Shown: positions 12,162 through 22,741 of the stretch, in pieces
Layout: each line of letters opens with the position of its first letter
Position numbering within the stretch: position 1 is the stretch's first letter
Source: Caenorhabditis remanei
Lineage: Eukaryota > Nematoda > Chromadorea > Rhabditida > Rhabditidae
Assembly: GCF_010183535.1 (NCBI RefSeq)
Contig: NC_071332.1
Coordinates: forward strand, 21,638,001-21,702,000
Direction: 5' to 3'
DNA: 64,000 bases
Notes under the pieces: model-generated
Databases searched by the model: none
Told to the model about the DNA's origin: nothing
What the model saw: only the letters and a program-made list of their open reading frames with translations
Translations under genes and position numbers: made by a program

Positions 12162-12767
12162 AAGAAGAATAATGAAGAGAAGACAGTGCCGCCACTTCTG
12201 TCAATAATTTGTAATAATTTGAGTCTTTTGTATTTGTGTTCCATGAAATTATGCACTTTCCCTGAATTCTAATGTATATTTTGATTGAGATCTCGTGCCA
12301 TAGTGATATATAATTGCCTGAAATTCGCCACCCCCATTCTTGTTAAAATTTTCCTGCCCTTTTCTGAGTTTTCATAGTTTTAATTTATTTTAGATTCTTC
12401 CCATTGCTATATTTTCACATTTTATACATGAATAGTTTAAAAATAGAAAATTCCTTTGAAACTCGAAAACTTTTCAGATTTACAGAGAATCGGTATGAAA
12501 TATACTAATTCGACGTCAAGGAATCTGAAACTGTACTCGGAATCTTCTGAAAACGACCACCTCTGACCCAACGTGACTTTTTGGACATCCGGACACTCAT
12601 GTGGACACACAGACAGACAAACTGACAGAAAAAGAAAGGATTGGTGGCCGAAGTTTTGCAAAAGTTCGGCCATCGGAGGGGAAAAGAGATTGATCAAGTT
12701 TGAGACTCTGTAACTTTGGATTTTTGGATTCAATTAGTCTGATTTTTATACCAATCGATAGATCAAT

Positions 12768-12958
12768 TCTAGAGCTACATTTTCATAGTTGACAACTTTT
12801 CTGTGGGACCCCTCCCTGGGTTACTGTAGCTCCTTGAAGTTGGCGGCTTCTCACCAGCTAGCTAGATATGTTGGAATATTCCGGAAGGTACAGTAACCCA
12901 GGGAGGGGTCCTACAAGAAAGTTGTCAACTATGAAAATATAGCTCTGGACTTGTTCTA
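12768..12958. repeat. Palindromic element with ACCCCTCCCTGGGTTACTGT ends (copy 1, inverted)
   Basis: The left half reads GACCCCTCCCTGGGTTACTG and the right half CAGTAACCCAGGGAGGGGTC. Outer arms match TACATTTTCATAGTTGACAA and TTGTCAACTATGAAAATA. The asymmetric centre (GGCGGCTTCTCACCAGCTAG) is in the opposite orientation to the copies near 16.1, 16.8 and 17.8 kb. It is about 190 bp long and non-coding. Confidence 0.85.
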
Positions 12959-13456
12959 TATAATGGTTTTTAACTTTTTAAAAACGCGGTGAAATTGAGA
13001 TCAGGGCTGTGTCTGGAAGTTGAGTAATTTTCAGATTTTTTCCGAATTTGAAAAACTTTTTCAATTTGTCACTTCCTCCCTTAATTAGATTATTTTTACT
13101 AATTCGACCTCGAGGAATTCGAATCTTCACTCAAAATCTTTGAAAAACCTCATCGACCCGATTTTCTACCTCCCCCATATCCCAGTTCAAATGGTCTAAA
13201 CTTACCATAGAGTTCAGAAACGATACTTGGCACAACCGAAAGAAAATCGAGTTCTGATAGGGAATCAGTGTTCAAAAATTGCAGAATGCTCTCCAGAATC
13301 CAAAATCCAGAGTTTCCAGAATCAAGAATACACGTGATTAACTCGATTTTCCATCCAAATTTCGATGCGTTTCGATGCATTTCGCTTCTATATCACGGCA
13401 CCTGACAATAGAACTCAAGCAGCGATCCGTGGTCGAGGGGTTAGCGTGTCCGGCTA

Positions 13457-15452
13457 CACAGGTAAACCGCTAAGTCCCAAAAGCGTGTTGTTGGCGGCTG
13501 AAAAAGCGCTAGCGGCTTAATAACGGCCCAATAACCGGTGAGCGACCGCCAAAGTCCCAATGGCGGCTTAATAACCGATGAGTGACAATGTTGCGGAACA
13601 TTACAGAAGTTGTGTTAGAGATGGAAATTTAAGAAAATATTTTAGGAGGTGGGTCCTATTAGATAGATGATTCATTCTTTATTTCGTTTTTTTCATAAAA
13701 ATGGATTTTATTTCTGGCGGCTTAAAAACGGCCTAATGGCGGCTGAACAGCCGCTGGCGGCTAAATCACTGGCCAGGAACGGGCTAATAACTGGTGAGTG
13801 AACCGCTGACGGCTAAACGGCGGCTTAATAACCGGTGAACGAGACTGTCCCGAGAAAGAGTTTGAGTTGGAATTTCAAGAAACTATCACACTGATGGATA
13901 AATTTTGAATCTAATTTCTTTACTTTTTTCTTTCTAGATTGTTCCCCAGTGACTAATTCATCATACAAATAAGGGGCTATAACCGTGAAACCTGTAATAC
14001 AGGAGCACTTATTATGAAGTTTGAAGCAAGATACATATCTCGAATGGCATCTCAGTTACGAACTTTTTTTCAACTGAAGAAATATTTCATTTGTATCAAG
14101 CTATATTTTGTCAGTTGGGAACTTTTTAGTATCTCTTCTTAGAACCAAGTTATGCTACGTTGAACTTGTACATCTGGATGCGTCTCTATCACAGAGTATA
14201 CGGTAGTTCAAATTCATGTTCAAAGTTACTGAAATGTGTCTCTTTTGCAACTCTCGGTTTTAGTCTATTAAAAACTTTTTGGCCTTCACTACTTTTTTCA
14301 ACTACCTTCCCTTTTTCGACATGCCTTCAACATTCAAGTTTCAATCCAAGCCGCCGCTTGCAGCGAGAAGTCGCAACGATACTCCGCTATTCCGGTGTTC
14401 CCAGTAAATCTTCACCGGCGCCGCTCGAATTATTTTTCAGTAAAAACTTTCATTTTTCTTCGATTTTCATGTATTTCTTGATAATTTATTAGTTTTTTAC
14501 ATTTCGTTTAGGTAATTGATCAATCTTAATTACTATCCGTTTACTACCCGTTGAATAATAACTCCATTATTCGTTTCTAGGCTAATCGAGACAACTTGTG
14601 ATGGCGTCGGGCGTCTCAACGCAATATGGAGGATGTTTCCGCTATCGGCGGACAGAAAAGGTTTGTTATCGCATGAATCTGATTATAATTCTATGTAGTT
14701 TAACTATTCTTTTACAGAATCTGACGTCTTAGCGCCTGAATAAAGCAACAGACGCCAGTCATGACTACCAAAACGTTCTCGATGGGAAATTCAGAGACAA
14801 CGACGATGTTTTTTCACATAAAATAAAGGTATTTTTGATTCTCTATAAAAGAAAATAAGCGTAGTTATTTAGGAAAAAACATCGTCAAAAGCATCATTAA
14901 AGCGAGCTCAAAATCGGGATCGAACGTCTGTCTCAAAGGATTTGTTACACTACTCAACGAAATTGAACAAGCTAAAGAAGAAATCTATGTGAGTAACTAT
15001 CGGCCTTCGAGCAAATTTTACCTATTTTATTTCAGATTTGATGAACAATCTTCACCAAAAAAGGACTCATTCGAATGAAATCAAAACACCGATTACACAA
15101 TTTTACACTTGGAACGAGGCGATGAGAAGCGAAAGGAAACAAGTCAAATGGAGTCAAAAGCCAAGAATATTTTAATTTCTATTTTTCTTCTTTCTTCCTT
15201 TTTAATTGTATTTTTGTTTTTTCTTATAATAAACAATAATTATTCAACCATGTGTTCCGAAATTACCGGGGAAAGGGGTCTATTGGGAAAGTGCGCCGGG
15301 TGAAAGCTGGCCCGGTGGCGGCTAAACGTTGGTCCGTCGACTGCTAAACGTTGGTCCGTCGGCGGCTCGCACCTTCAACCACCGTATGTTCGCCGTTGGG
15401 CAACTTGCGCGCCGCCGCCGGCCCGTTTTTGGGACTTAGCGGTTTACCTGTG
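13457..15452. mobile_element. 2.0-kb DNA transposon with 26-bp TIRs and TA target duplication
   Basis: The left end begins CACAGGTAAACCGCTAAGTC and the right end is its exact inverted complement over 26 bases. Both ends are flanked by TA (13455-13456 and 15453-15454), as expected for a TA-inserting cut-and-paste element. Subterminal regions carry GGCGGCTTAATAACCG-type and GCTAAACGTTGGTCCGTCG-type repeats. No transposase motif is recognisable, so it is probably non-autonomous. Perfect TIRs suggest fairly recent movement. Confidence 0.75.
14736..15078 (+). pseudogene. Possible spliced coding remnant inside the TIR element
   Basis: Three pieces with plausible splice sites read in one frame: a segment ending before GTATTT at 14828, a segment starting after TTTAG near 14873 and ending before GTGAGT near 14990, and a segment ending with TGA at 15076-15078. 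The product would be hydrophilic and lysine-rich, without a recognised domain. An in-frame stop lies just upstream of the first piece and I found no start codon. It could be captured host sequence, a decayed transposon gene, or chance. Confidence 0.2.
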
Positions 15453-16047
15453 TATGAAACTACGCTATGAAGGTTCGACCCCCGCCGGTGTCAAACTTTT
15501 TTTTCTTTTTAATTTTTTTTATTCTGAAGTAACTTCTCTCTAATTCATACTATTTTTACTAATTCAATCCCGCGGAATCCGAATATCTACTCAGAATCTT
15601 CAAAAATCCTCACCAACTCGATGTTCTACCTCCCAAGTTCAAAGACTACCCCTTCTCCCTCATTCCTCAGTAATCATAAGTAGTAATGTGAGATGAAGCG
15701 AGACAACACTTGTTTTCTATCGCTTTTCCCTCCCAGTCATCATCATCATGCTTCTTCTCATCTTCTCTTCTTTTCTCTCTGAGCTCCGAGTCTATCCGAG
15801 ACTCAGAATGACAGAGAGAGTCCCTCACAAAGTGAAAAATACACACACACACATGTTTTGAAGATGCATCTTTTCTTCTTCTCTCCAATGTCTCCTGGAG
15901 CAAAAATTGTAAAGAAACACAAAAATTGTCTTTTTTTCCAATTTTTTTGAAGATTCTTTTTTCCCTCCTGACCAAAAAAATCCGAGATTGCTCATAGTTT
16001 AAGATCCCGTCACGAATTCCTGTATTTTCAAAACTCAAAACTTTTTA

Positions 16048-16260
16048 TACCATTGTATAGATCAAGTCCAGAGCTACATTTTCATAGTTGACAACTTTTC
16101 TGTGGGACCCCTCCCTGGGTTACTGTACCTTCTGGAACATTGCAACATATCTAGCTAGCTGGTGAGAAGCCGCTATCTTTGAGGAACTACAGTAACCCAG
16201 GGAGGGGTCGCAGAAAAAAGTTATCAACAATGAAAATGTAGCTCTGGACTTGGTCTACAC
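16048..16260. repeat. Palindromic GGGACCCCTCCCTGGG element (copy 2)
   Basis: Same family as 12768-12958 but in the opposite orientation. The centre reads AACATATCTAGCTAGCTGGT. Ends pair as CATTTTCATAGTTGACAACT and TTATCAACAATGAAAATG. Confidence 0.85.
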
Positions 16261-16764
16261 AATAATGGTTAAATTTTTGAAAATGCGTCAGAATTGAGTT
16301 CAGGGTGGGGTTTTGAAGTTGAGCAACTTTTAGAATTTTTCAACAGAAACTTTATCTCCATGAAAACCATACTCATTTTTGACATTTTGGGTTGAATATT
16401 AGTTCATTGGAAAGTTTAAATTATGACAATTTCAAATATATTTTTAATTTATTAATTAGTCAAAATTTGACGGAGATACGGTACTCCAAACATTTGGCGC
16501 TTGACGACTCAAGTAAAATTAAATTTCATTCAAAGCCTTGTTTCTTTGTGAATTTTTGTAGATATATAAGAATGATTTAAAATTCTCATAATGTCAGCTA
16601 TTCAAAAATATTTAAAACTTTTTGAAAATCTCAAAAAAGAGAAAACACTTCAAAATTTTTTATTTTTCAAAAAATATATTCTTTTGAAAATTTACTCAAC
16701 TTCCAGACAACGTATCTCAACCAAAACTGGCTTAAATTTTAAAATATTAACAGTGTTGTGTAGA

Positions 16765-16972
16765 CTAAGTTCAGAGCTCCATTTTCATAGTTCAAAATTT
16801 TTCAATAGGACCCCTCCCTGGGTTACTGTACCTTCTGGAACATTGCAACATATCAAGCTAGCTGGCGCGGAGTCGCTATCTTTGAGGAGCTACAGTAACC
16901 CAGGGAGGGGTCCCACTGAAAAATTGTCAACTATGAAAATGTAGCTAAAGACTTGATCTATCGATTGGTATG
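16765..16972. repeat. Palindromic GGGACCCCTCCCTGGG element (copy 3)
   Basis: Same orientation as copy 2, with centre AACATATCAAGCTAGCTGGC. It lies about 500 bases from copy 2. Sequences outside the pair are also inverted: CCCGTCACGAATTCCTGTA at 16003-16023 matches TACAGGAATTCGTGACGGG at 16993-17013. The pair therefore sits in a larger inverted structure. Confidence 0.85.
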
Positions 16973-17446
16973 AAAATTTTTAACATTGATAGTACAGGAA
17001 TTCGTGACGGGACCTTATACTGCGCTTAAATTATTTTCCAAAATTTTCCAAAATTTTGTATTCGAAAACTTTTTTTTCAAATCAATCTCCTTGATATCAT
17101 CTCATCTAACATATTTGTTTGCATTTCCTTTGTCTCTTTTTCTCTGCGTCTCTTCTTCCTTCTATCTCTCTCTCTGAGACTCAATCCAATCCAATTGATG
17201 ATGGGGGGAGAACTCAGTGGCTACTAGCCACTGAGGCTCGTGGGAAAAATAAAAAAAGCTTTTTTCTCTTCTTTTTTGAGTTTTTTGAGTTTTACTATTG
17301 GTCAGCACAATGCTTTCTTTCCCTTTTTACTTTTTGGTTTCGAGAAAAAAAAATTTCAAAAAAATGTTTTTCGAAATTTTTTTTGACTGAAATTTTCATA
17401 TGATATAACTCATTTTATTCATATTTTTCATGTTTTCAGCCTAAAA

Positions 17447-20400
17447 ATGAAAGAACTGCAAAGAATCCGAAGATCGAGTCTCGGCGGATCGACGAGCAGT
17501 CTGACACGACGGAGTAGCATCTCGCAGAAGGATATTCAGGCGTTGCAGGAGACATTGCAGGTTTGTAGTGGCCTAGGAATACGAATTTGGGAATTTTAGG
17601 CCATCAAAGAAGATTTTAAAACAAATTTGAAGGAAAAAAAGTTTTTGAAAAAAAATTTGAGTTTTTTTCAATTTTGAAAAAATTGAAAACTGCTCAACTT
17701 CCAGACCCCACCCTGATCTCAATTTCAGCGCGATTTTAAAAATTCAAACATCATTGTATAGATCAAGTCCAGAGCTGTATTTTTATAGTTGACAACTTTT
17801 TTGTAGGACCCCTCCCTGGGTTACTGTAGCTTCTGGAATATTGCAATATATCTTGCTAGCTGGGGAGGAGTGGGAGGAGTCGCCAACTTCAAAGAGCTAC
17901 AGTAACCCAGGGACAAGTCCCACTGAAATATTATCAACTATAAAAATGTAGCTCTAGACTTGATCTATCGATTGGTATAAAAATCAATAAAATTGAATTC
18001 AGGAATCTAAAGTTACAGAGTCTCAAACTTGATTCATCTCATTTTCCCCACTAATGACCGAATTTGGCCGAATTTTTGCAAAACTTCGGCCACCAATCCT
18101 TCTATTTTCAGAAACAACAAAAAGTCTCTGCCCAGATGGTGTTCGCCCTCCTTCTCTTCGTTCCACCCGCCACTTTTTTCATCTTTTATTCAATTTCTAT
18201 GCATACTGGTCTATTTGTGCCGGTGAGTAGTCCATCTGTCTGTCTGTCTGTCTGTCTGTGTGTCCGGATGTCCATTTGTTTATCTGTATGTCCACATATA
18301 TCTAAATGAGTTTAAGAACCTAAAATCTTTTGAGAAAATTCAAAAAAAAAATTTTCAAAAAAAAATTTTTATCTGAAATTTTTTATCTGAAAATAAATAA
18401 TTCCAGACAATCACGGCGCTGTTCTTCCGGTTCCCATTCATTCTGCAATGCGTACCGCCCGTCTGGGATACTGTAGCGTGGAAATTCAGTATCGTTCATT
18501 CTGGAATTCAGATGATATTCTATTGGGTTCTACCGCATGATCACGCATTGGTCATGAGTTCGGCAGGTAAGAGACTACAAAAACTACAAAAACTACAAAC
18601 TACAAATACTACGAAAACTTCAAACCCTACTATTTCTTTTTAAAACGGAAAAATGTATTTTTCGGAAAAAAAACCTTTCTTAGAGGTAATGGTTGAGCAC
18701 ACTCAGACTACAAAGACTACAAAGACTACAAACTACGAAGACTACAAAAACTACAAACTATAATGTCCCAGAACTCCTCAAAACCAAAAATGGCTGAAAA
18801 CTCGTTCTCCGATATCAACAAACTCTAATACTTTTAGTTTGTAATTCAAGACTACAAACCACAAACTACAGAGACTACAAAGACTACAAACTACAACAAC
18901 TATGAATCGGTTTGAAAGAAACCAGTAACCTTCAATCTTTGAAGGAAGCTTTTGTAGCCTTTGTAGTCTTCACTTTGTAGTTTGTAGTTTTTGTAGTTTG
19001 TAGTCTCGAACTACAAGCTCCAACACTAAACGCTAGCTCACAGGTGTCGTCTTATTGACATCTGAAAACGTGACTTTGTAAATTTTGTAAATTGAAAAAG
19101 TTGAAAAGTTGTAGTCTGAAGTCTTTGTAGTTTGTAGTCTTTGTAGCTTGTAGTCTTTGTAGTTTGTAGTTTGTAGTCTTTGTAGTTTGTAGTTTGTAGT
19201 CTTTGTAGTCTCTCTCCACCAAACAACTCGTTTTCAGGCGACGAAAAGTGTGAAATCAACAGTTTCTTCTCGTGTATTCTGACGTGTCTTCTATACGTAT
19301 TGGGCGCCTCAACCGGCATTTACAGAGGCGATTTGATCTACATTCATTTCAATTCCATTATTTTGATTTTCGCCATTTTCGCCCTATCGATATGGGCGGC
19401 CCTCATCGTTTCGTATCATTTTGGCACAGGGAATAGTGGTAGGTGGAAGAGATGGAAGAGAAAATATTCCAGTTTGGAAAGTTAGGCCACTTCTCCAATT
19501 TTCTCTTCCAAAGGGCGGAGGCCGAGTTTTTTTTTCGAAAAGTTAGGCCATCTCATTTCAAAATTCTGGAATTTCCAGTGACGACGATCAGCGAATTCTG
19601 GTTTGGCATCGAAAATCATCCGAAAATTTTGGATATCGACCTGAAAAGTTTCATTCGGACACGGTTTACCTTTGTGATATGGCCATTGTTCATTATTTCA
19701 GCATTGTATTTCCATAAAATCACTTATGGAACCATTTCTAGTGAGTTTTAAAAAGTTTTTGAAAAAAACTACAAACTACAAATACTACAAACTACAAATA
19801 CTTTAAACTACAAAGACTACAGACTACAAAAGCTGTGAATCGATTTGAATCAATTATGGGCTCATTTCTAGTGGAGTTTTGAAAAAAAATCCAAAAATCA
19901 AAAAAAAAATTCGAAAAAAAACCGTTCATTTTGAACAATCCGACGTTTGAGAAGACTAAAAACTACAAACTACAAAAACTACAAACTATAATGCCCCAGA
20001 ACACAATCTTCAATCCGCTTTTGATTGTAATTCAAGACTTCAAAAACTATAGACTACAAAGACTACAAACTACAAATACTATAAACTATAAAAGCTATGA
20101 ATCGATTTGAACCACATATGAACTCAGTGGGTTTTGAAAAAAAAATCCAAAATTCAAAAAAATCTAAAATTTTTTCCAGCCAGCCTATTATGCTTGTCCG
20201 GTGTCCAACTCCTATACATATTCCAATTCCACTGGAACGAAGATCTCTATTTAAACTCGCTTGACTCGAAACGATGCGACTGTGGTTTCTATCGGCTTTG
20301 GGCGGATTTCGTGTTGGGACCCATCATCTACACGTCACCGATTACTGTACTTGCTGCCACGAATCGATCAGTCGGATTGATTTCAAATGGATTGTTTTGT

Positions 20401-20850
20401 TTAGTGTCGATGGTTTCGATGGTGTTCAGTGCCAAGTGTGATAGACAGAAATATGAGTTTAGAAGGACGAAAGGGGCGCTGAAAATGGGCGGAGTCGATG
20501 CGTTCTTCATCAGTGCCAAGTATCGCACGGATTCGGGGGAGGCTAATGCTAATCTCTTGCTTGGTAAGGGTGCTGGAATCTGAAAATTTCTGAAAAATCT
20601 CATTACAGGAAGCGGTCACTGGGGAGTTTGCAGGCATCCAAACTATACTTCTGAAGCTGTCACATTCTTGGCATTCTCTGCTTTCCAAGGATTCCCATCT
20701 GTCCTTGCTCACTTCCCTGCTATATTTGTTACATTATTTTTAATAGCTAGAGCTTTCACTGATGAGAATCGATGTCTCATCAAATATGGACAGTATTGGG
20801 CACAATATTGCTCTAAAGTTAAATACCGGTTTCTTCCAGGCGTGTTTTAG
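17447..20850 (+). CDS. Sterol reductase, ERG4/ERG24 family (7-dehydrocholesterol / delta-14 sterol reductase-like)
   Basis: Seven exons (17447-17560, 18112-18222, 18407-18566, 19238-19438, 19579-19740, 20180-20563, 20609-20850) give about 457 aa, a normal length for the family. The product is an NADPH-dependent, multi-pass ER membrane enzyme that reduces a sterol double bond. The C-terminus shows the family signature: GSGHWGVCRHPNYTSE, then ARAFTDENRCLIKYG and a final YRFLPGVF. The family's NYxGD is NYTSE here, so the usual Gly-Asp is changed. The first about 38 residues are Ser/Arg-rich and probably cytosolic. The start follows a TTTTCAG acceptor. Nematodes cannot make sterols de novo, so the likely role is modifying dietary sterols. 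Intron 1 contains a palindromic element and later introns hold ACTACAAA arrays. The gene is convergent with rpl-2 (129 bases between stops). Family assignment is firm; the exact double bond is not. Confidence 0.9.
17752..17962. repeat. Palindromic GGACCCCTCCCTGGG element (copy 4, intronic)
   Basis: This copy lies in intron 1 of the sterol reductase gene (17561-18111). It has the same ends and orientation as copies 2 and 3 but a diverged centre (GGGGAGGAGTGGGAGGAGTC). Its right flank, including GATCTATCGATTGGTATAAA, is repeated in inverted form beside copy 1 (about 12640-12770). Confidence 0.85.
18575..19205. repeat. Opposed ACTACAAA / TTTGTAGT arrays in intron 3 of the sterol reductase gene
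   Basis: From about 18575 to 18905 the intron is rich in ACTACAAAGACTACAAACTA units. From about 18950 to 19205 the same unit runs on the other strand (TTTGTAGTCTTTGTAGTTTG). The two halves are complementary, so the intron RNA could fold into a long imperfect hairpin with both splice sites outside it. No coding function is supported. Confidence 0.85.
19760..20105. repeat. ACTACAAA array in intron 5 of the sterol reductase gene
   Basis: Scattered ACTACAAACTACAAATACTA units fill much of the intron between 19741 and 20179, in the forward orientation only. Two stretches (around 19845 and 20097) share GCTATGAATCGATTTGAA-like sequence, showing internal duplication. Confidence 0.8.
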
Positions 20851-20866
20851 GATTGAGCTGATAGTT

Positions 20867-20872
20867 AATAAA
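20867..20872 (+). terminator. Poly(A) signal of the sterol reductase gene
   Basis: AATAAA lies 17 bases after the stop codon, in the 129-base gap shared with the convergent rpl-2 gene. The 3' UTRs of the two genes are therefore very short or overlap. Confidence 0.6.
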
Positions 20873-20979
20873 GAATTATTTGTGTGAAAAGTCTTTTCCT
20901 GAATCTGAAACGTTTTAGAACAAAACACTTGGAATTAATAACAAAAATGTATTTTGTATTCCAACAAATAACAATACAT

Positions 20980-22053
20980 TTAGACAGTCTCTTCCTTGGT
21001 GAACTTGACTGGCTTTCCTCCACGAATTCTTCCGGTACGACGGGCAGCGATAAGTCCGACCTTCTTTCCGGCACTGGCGTCTCTTCTGACGGTAGATGGA
21101 TGTCCAATATGTTGATGGTTACCTCCTCCGTGTGGATGTTCAACTGGATTCATGGCAACTCCTCTGACACGTGGCCAGCTGTTTCTCTTTGCTTTGTACT
21201 TGTGGTACGATCTTCCGGCCTTGAGAAGTGGCTTGTCGGTACGTCCTCCTCCAGCAACAAGTCCGATCATGGCTCTGTTGGCGGATTGGATGACCTTCTT
21301 GGCTCCAGATGGGAGACGAATACGGGTCTTCTTGGTGTCTGGGTTGTGAGCGATGACGGTGGCGTAGTTTCCTGAAAATTTATTATTGGAAAACGTCAGA
21401 AATATTTTTATAACTAACCGGAAGCACGGGCGATAACTCCACGGTCACCAGTCTTGTTCTCAACGTTGCAGATGGTGGTTCCTTCTGGAAGGGTTCCGAC
21501 TGGAACGATGTTTCCGATCTGGACTTGGGCTGAAAGAAAAATTGAATTAGAAAAAAACGAGAATACGTTATGGCTTTTTGAAGATTAAACTATTGTATTT
21601 GCATGAAATGACCGATCCTGACATAATATCACACCGGGGGTAAGTGGCAAAAATTCTTATTGCCCCCTTCAGATTAGCGTAGAACCAATTTGGTTCAGGC
21701 AATATGAAAAGGACGAAGCGGAAATGAATTTTCAACTTTCTATTATTTTTGTCTTCAATTGAATTCTACTCACCCTTAACTCCGCAGTGGATGAACTGTC
21801 CGGTGTGCATGCCTTCGGCAGCAACAACGGTGGTCTTGACCGTCTTGTACTTGTAAGGGTCGCGGAAAGCGACGACGGCGAGTGGAGCTCCTCTTCCTGG
21901 GTCGTGGATGATGTCCTTCACGAGTCCCTTGATGTAGCCGTGACGCTCGGCATAGTCGAGTGGGCGAAGCTTGGAGGCTCCCTTGCGGTGCTTGTTGTGG
22001 CTCTTGAAGATACCACCAGCTCCTTTACGCTGGATACGGATACGGCGTCCCAT
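20980..22053 (-). CDS. rpl-2: Large-subunit ribosomal protein uL2 (RPL8 / rpl-2)
   Basis: Three exons on the minus strand (22053-21774, 21529-21419, 21371-20980) give 260 aa, the expected length for eukaryotic cytosolic uL2. The protein starts [14 protein letters not shown] and contains the conserved C-terminal stretch [19 protein letters not shown], whose His-rich loop lies at the peptidyl-transferase centre in uL2 proteins. It ends in a basic tail. The start is preceded by TTTTTCTAG|GGTAAC, a likely trans-splice acceptor. Intron 1 (21530-21773) is longer than intron 2 and holds a possible snoRNA. The gene is divergent from the membrane-protein gene at 22742 across a 688-base spacer, and convergent with the sterol reductase gene. 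The assignment is secure. Confidence 0.98.
21591..21706 (-). ncRNA. Candidate intronic H/ACA snoRNA
   Basis: Read on the minus strand within rpl-2 intron 1: a first hairpin closed by ATTGCC (from 21704) and GGCAAT (to 21659), with an inner stem GAACCA/TGGTTC. An H-box-like ATAAGA (21660-21655, ANANNA pattern) follows. Next comes a second segment closed by TTTGC and GCAAA, then an ACA (21596-21594) three bases before the proposed end. Ribosomal-protein introns are common snoRNA hosts. The first hairpin is short (about 46 bases) and the second pairs weakly inside, so this is a candidate only. Confidence 0.3.
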
Positions 22054-22741
22054 GTTACCCTAGAAAAATGAAGATGAAAAACTGCGAAATTACGAAAATT
22101 ACGAGACGGATGATTAAAGACAAAAATACAGTGTTTAGCAAATTAAAGTTCCGAAAACTAGCAAAAAAACATGAACAAACCAAGGTTTTCACCTAATTAC
22201 GCAAAAATATTAAGCTTTTCGGTAATTTTTTAACCTAAAATCAAAAAAAAATTGTAAAATTTGGCTTAAAAACATCGAAAAAAGTTTAGGCCATCGAAAA
22301 ATTGGTGGAAAAAATTCCCAAAGCAGCTAGACGGAGGGTTGCGGGTCTCGGCACGAAGAGACGCAAAACACCATGCGCCTTTAACGCGTCGCCTCGTAAA
22401 TCGACACAAGATAGCGTGTAATGAGAAAACTGAAGTGAATTCAAGCGAAACTGCTGAAATTTTTCGGCGGAAATTTAAAAATTTATCAAATCCCGTTAAA
22501 AATTGAGATTTTAAAGAGATTTTGAACGAAAAATTCCGGAAAAACGCTCAAATTAGTGGTAAAATGGAGCGAGATGAGAAAAATCGATACGATGTCGCCG
22601 TCTCTTCAGAGGAGCACAGCTTCTGCTGCTCGCTCCTCTCTCAAAACACTAACATCTGCGGGGCGAGAAATGTACTAAACCTCTAAAAATTAGCCGCTTT
22701 TCCGCTATTTTCCCCCTTTTACTAGGATTTTCTTTGCAAAA
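22054..22741. promoter_or_regulatory. Divergent spacer between rpl-2 and the PPxY membrane-protein gene
   Basis: This 688-base spacer must carry the rpl-2 promoter and probably that of the gene at 22742. It contains GCGGGTCTCGGCACGAAGAG and CCATGCGCCTTTAACG near 22335-22390, which resemble a dispersed repeat often seen in Caenorhabditis spacers. A GAGAGGAGCGAGCAGCAGAAG-like purine block lies near 22610-22640. No TATA box or factor site can be named with confidence. Confidence 0.5.

Larger units (their letters stand above)
13421..15492 (+). pseudogene. tRNA-like sequence split by a transposon
   Basis: The left flank of the TIR element has an A-box-like string, GTGGTCGAGGGGTTAGCG. The right flank has a B-box-like string, GGTTCGACCCCC. 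With the element removed they sit about 45 bases apart, as in a tRNA or a tRNA-derived SINE. The T-stem pairs poorly (only three of five positions) and no matching acceptor stem is visible, so this is a decayed tRNA or a SINE remnant, not a working tRNA. Confidence 0.4.
12162..17446. other. Repeat-rich spacer without a supported gene
   Basis: The 5.3 kb between the AT-hook gene and the sterol reductase gene holds palindromic elements (12768-12958, 16048-16260, 16765-16972), a TIR transposon (13457-15452), and about 100-bp direct repeats on either side of that transposon (about 13085-13190 and 15545-15640, sharing TTTTTACTAATTC and TTCTACCTCC). It also has pyrimidine-rich tracts at 15720-15830 and 17120-17190. 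Open frames here (12437-12733, 13150-13380, 15667-16038, 16591-16944) are short, low-complexity or run through repeats. Promoter sequences for the sterol reductase gene may lie at the right end. Confidence 0.7.

Noticed and set aside
15667..16038. 123-codon minus-strand frame
   Set aside because: It crosses a pyrimidine tract, a CA repeat and the edge of an inverted repeat; no family resemblance.
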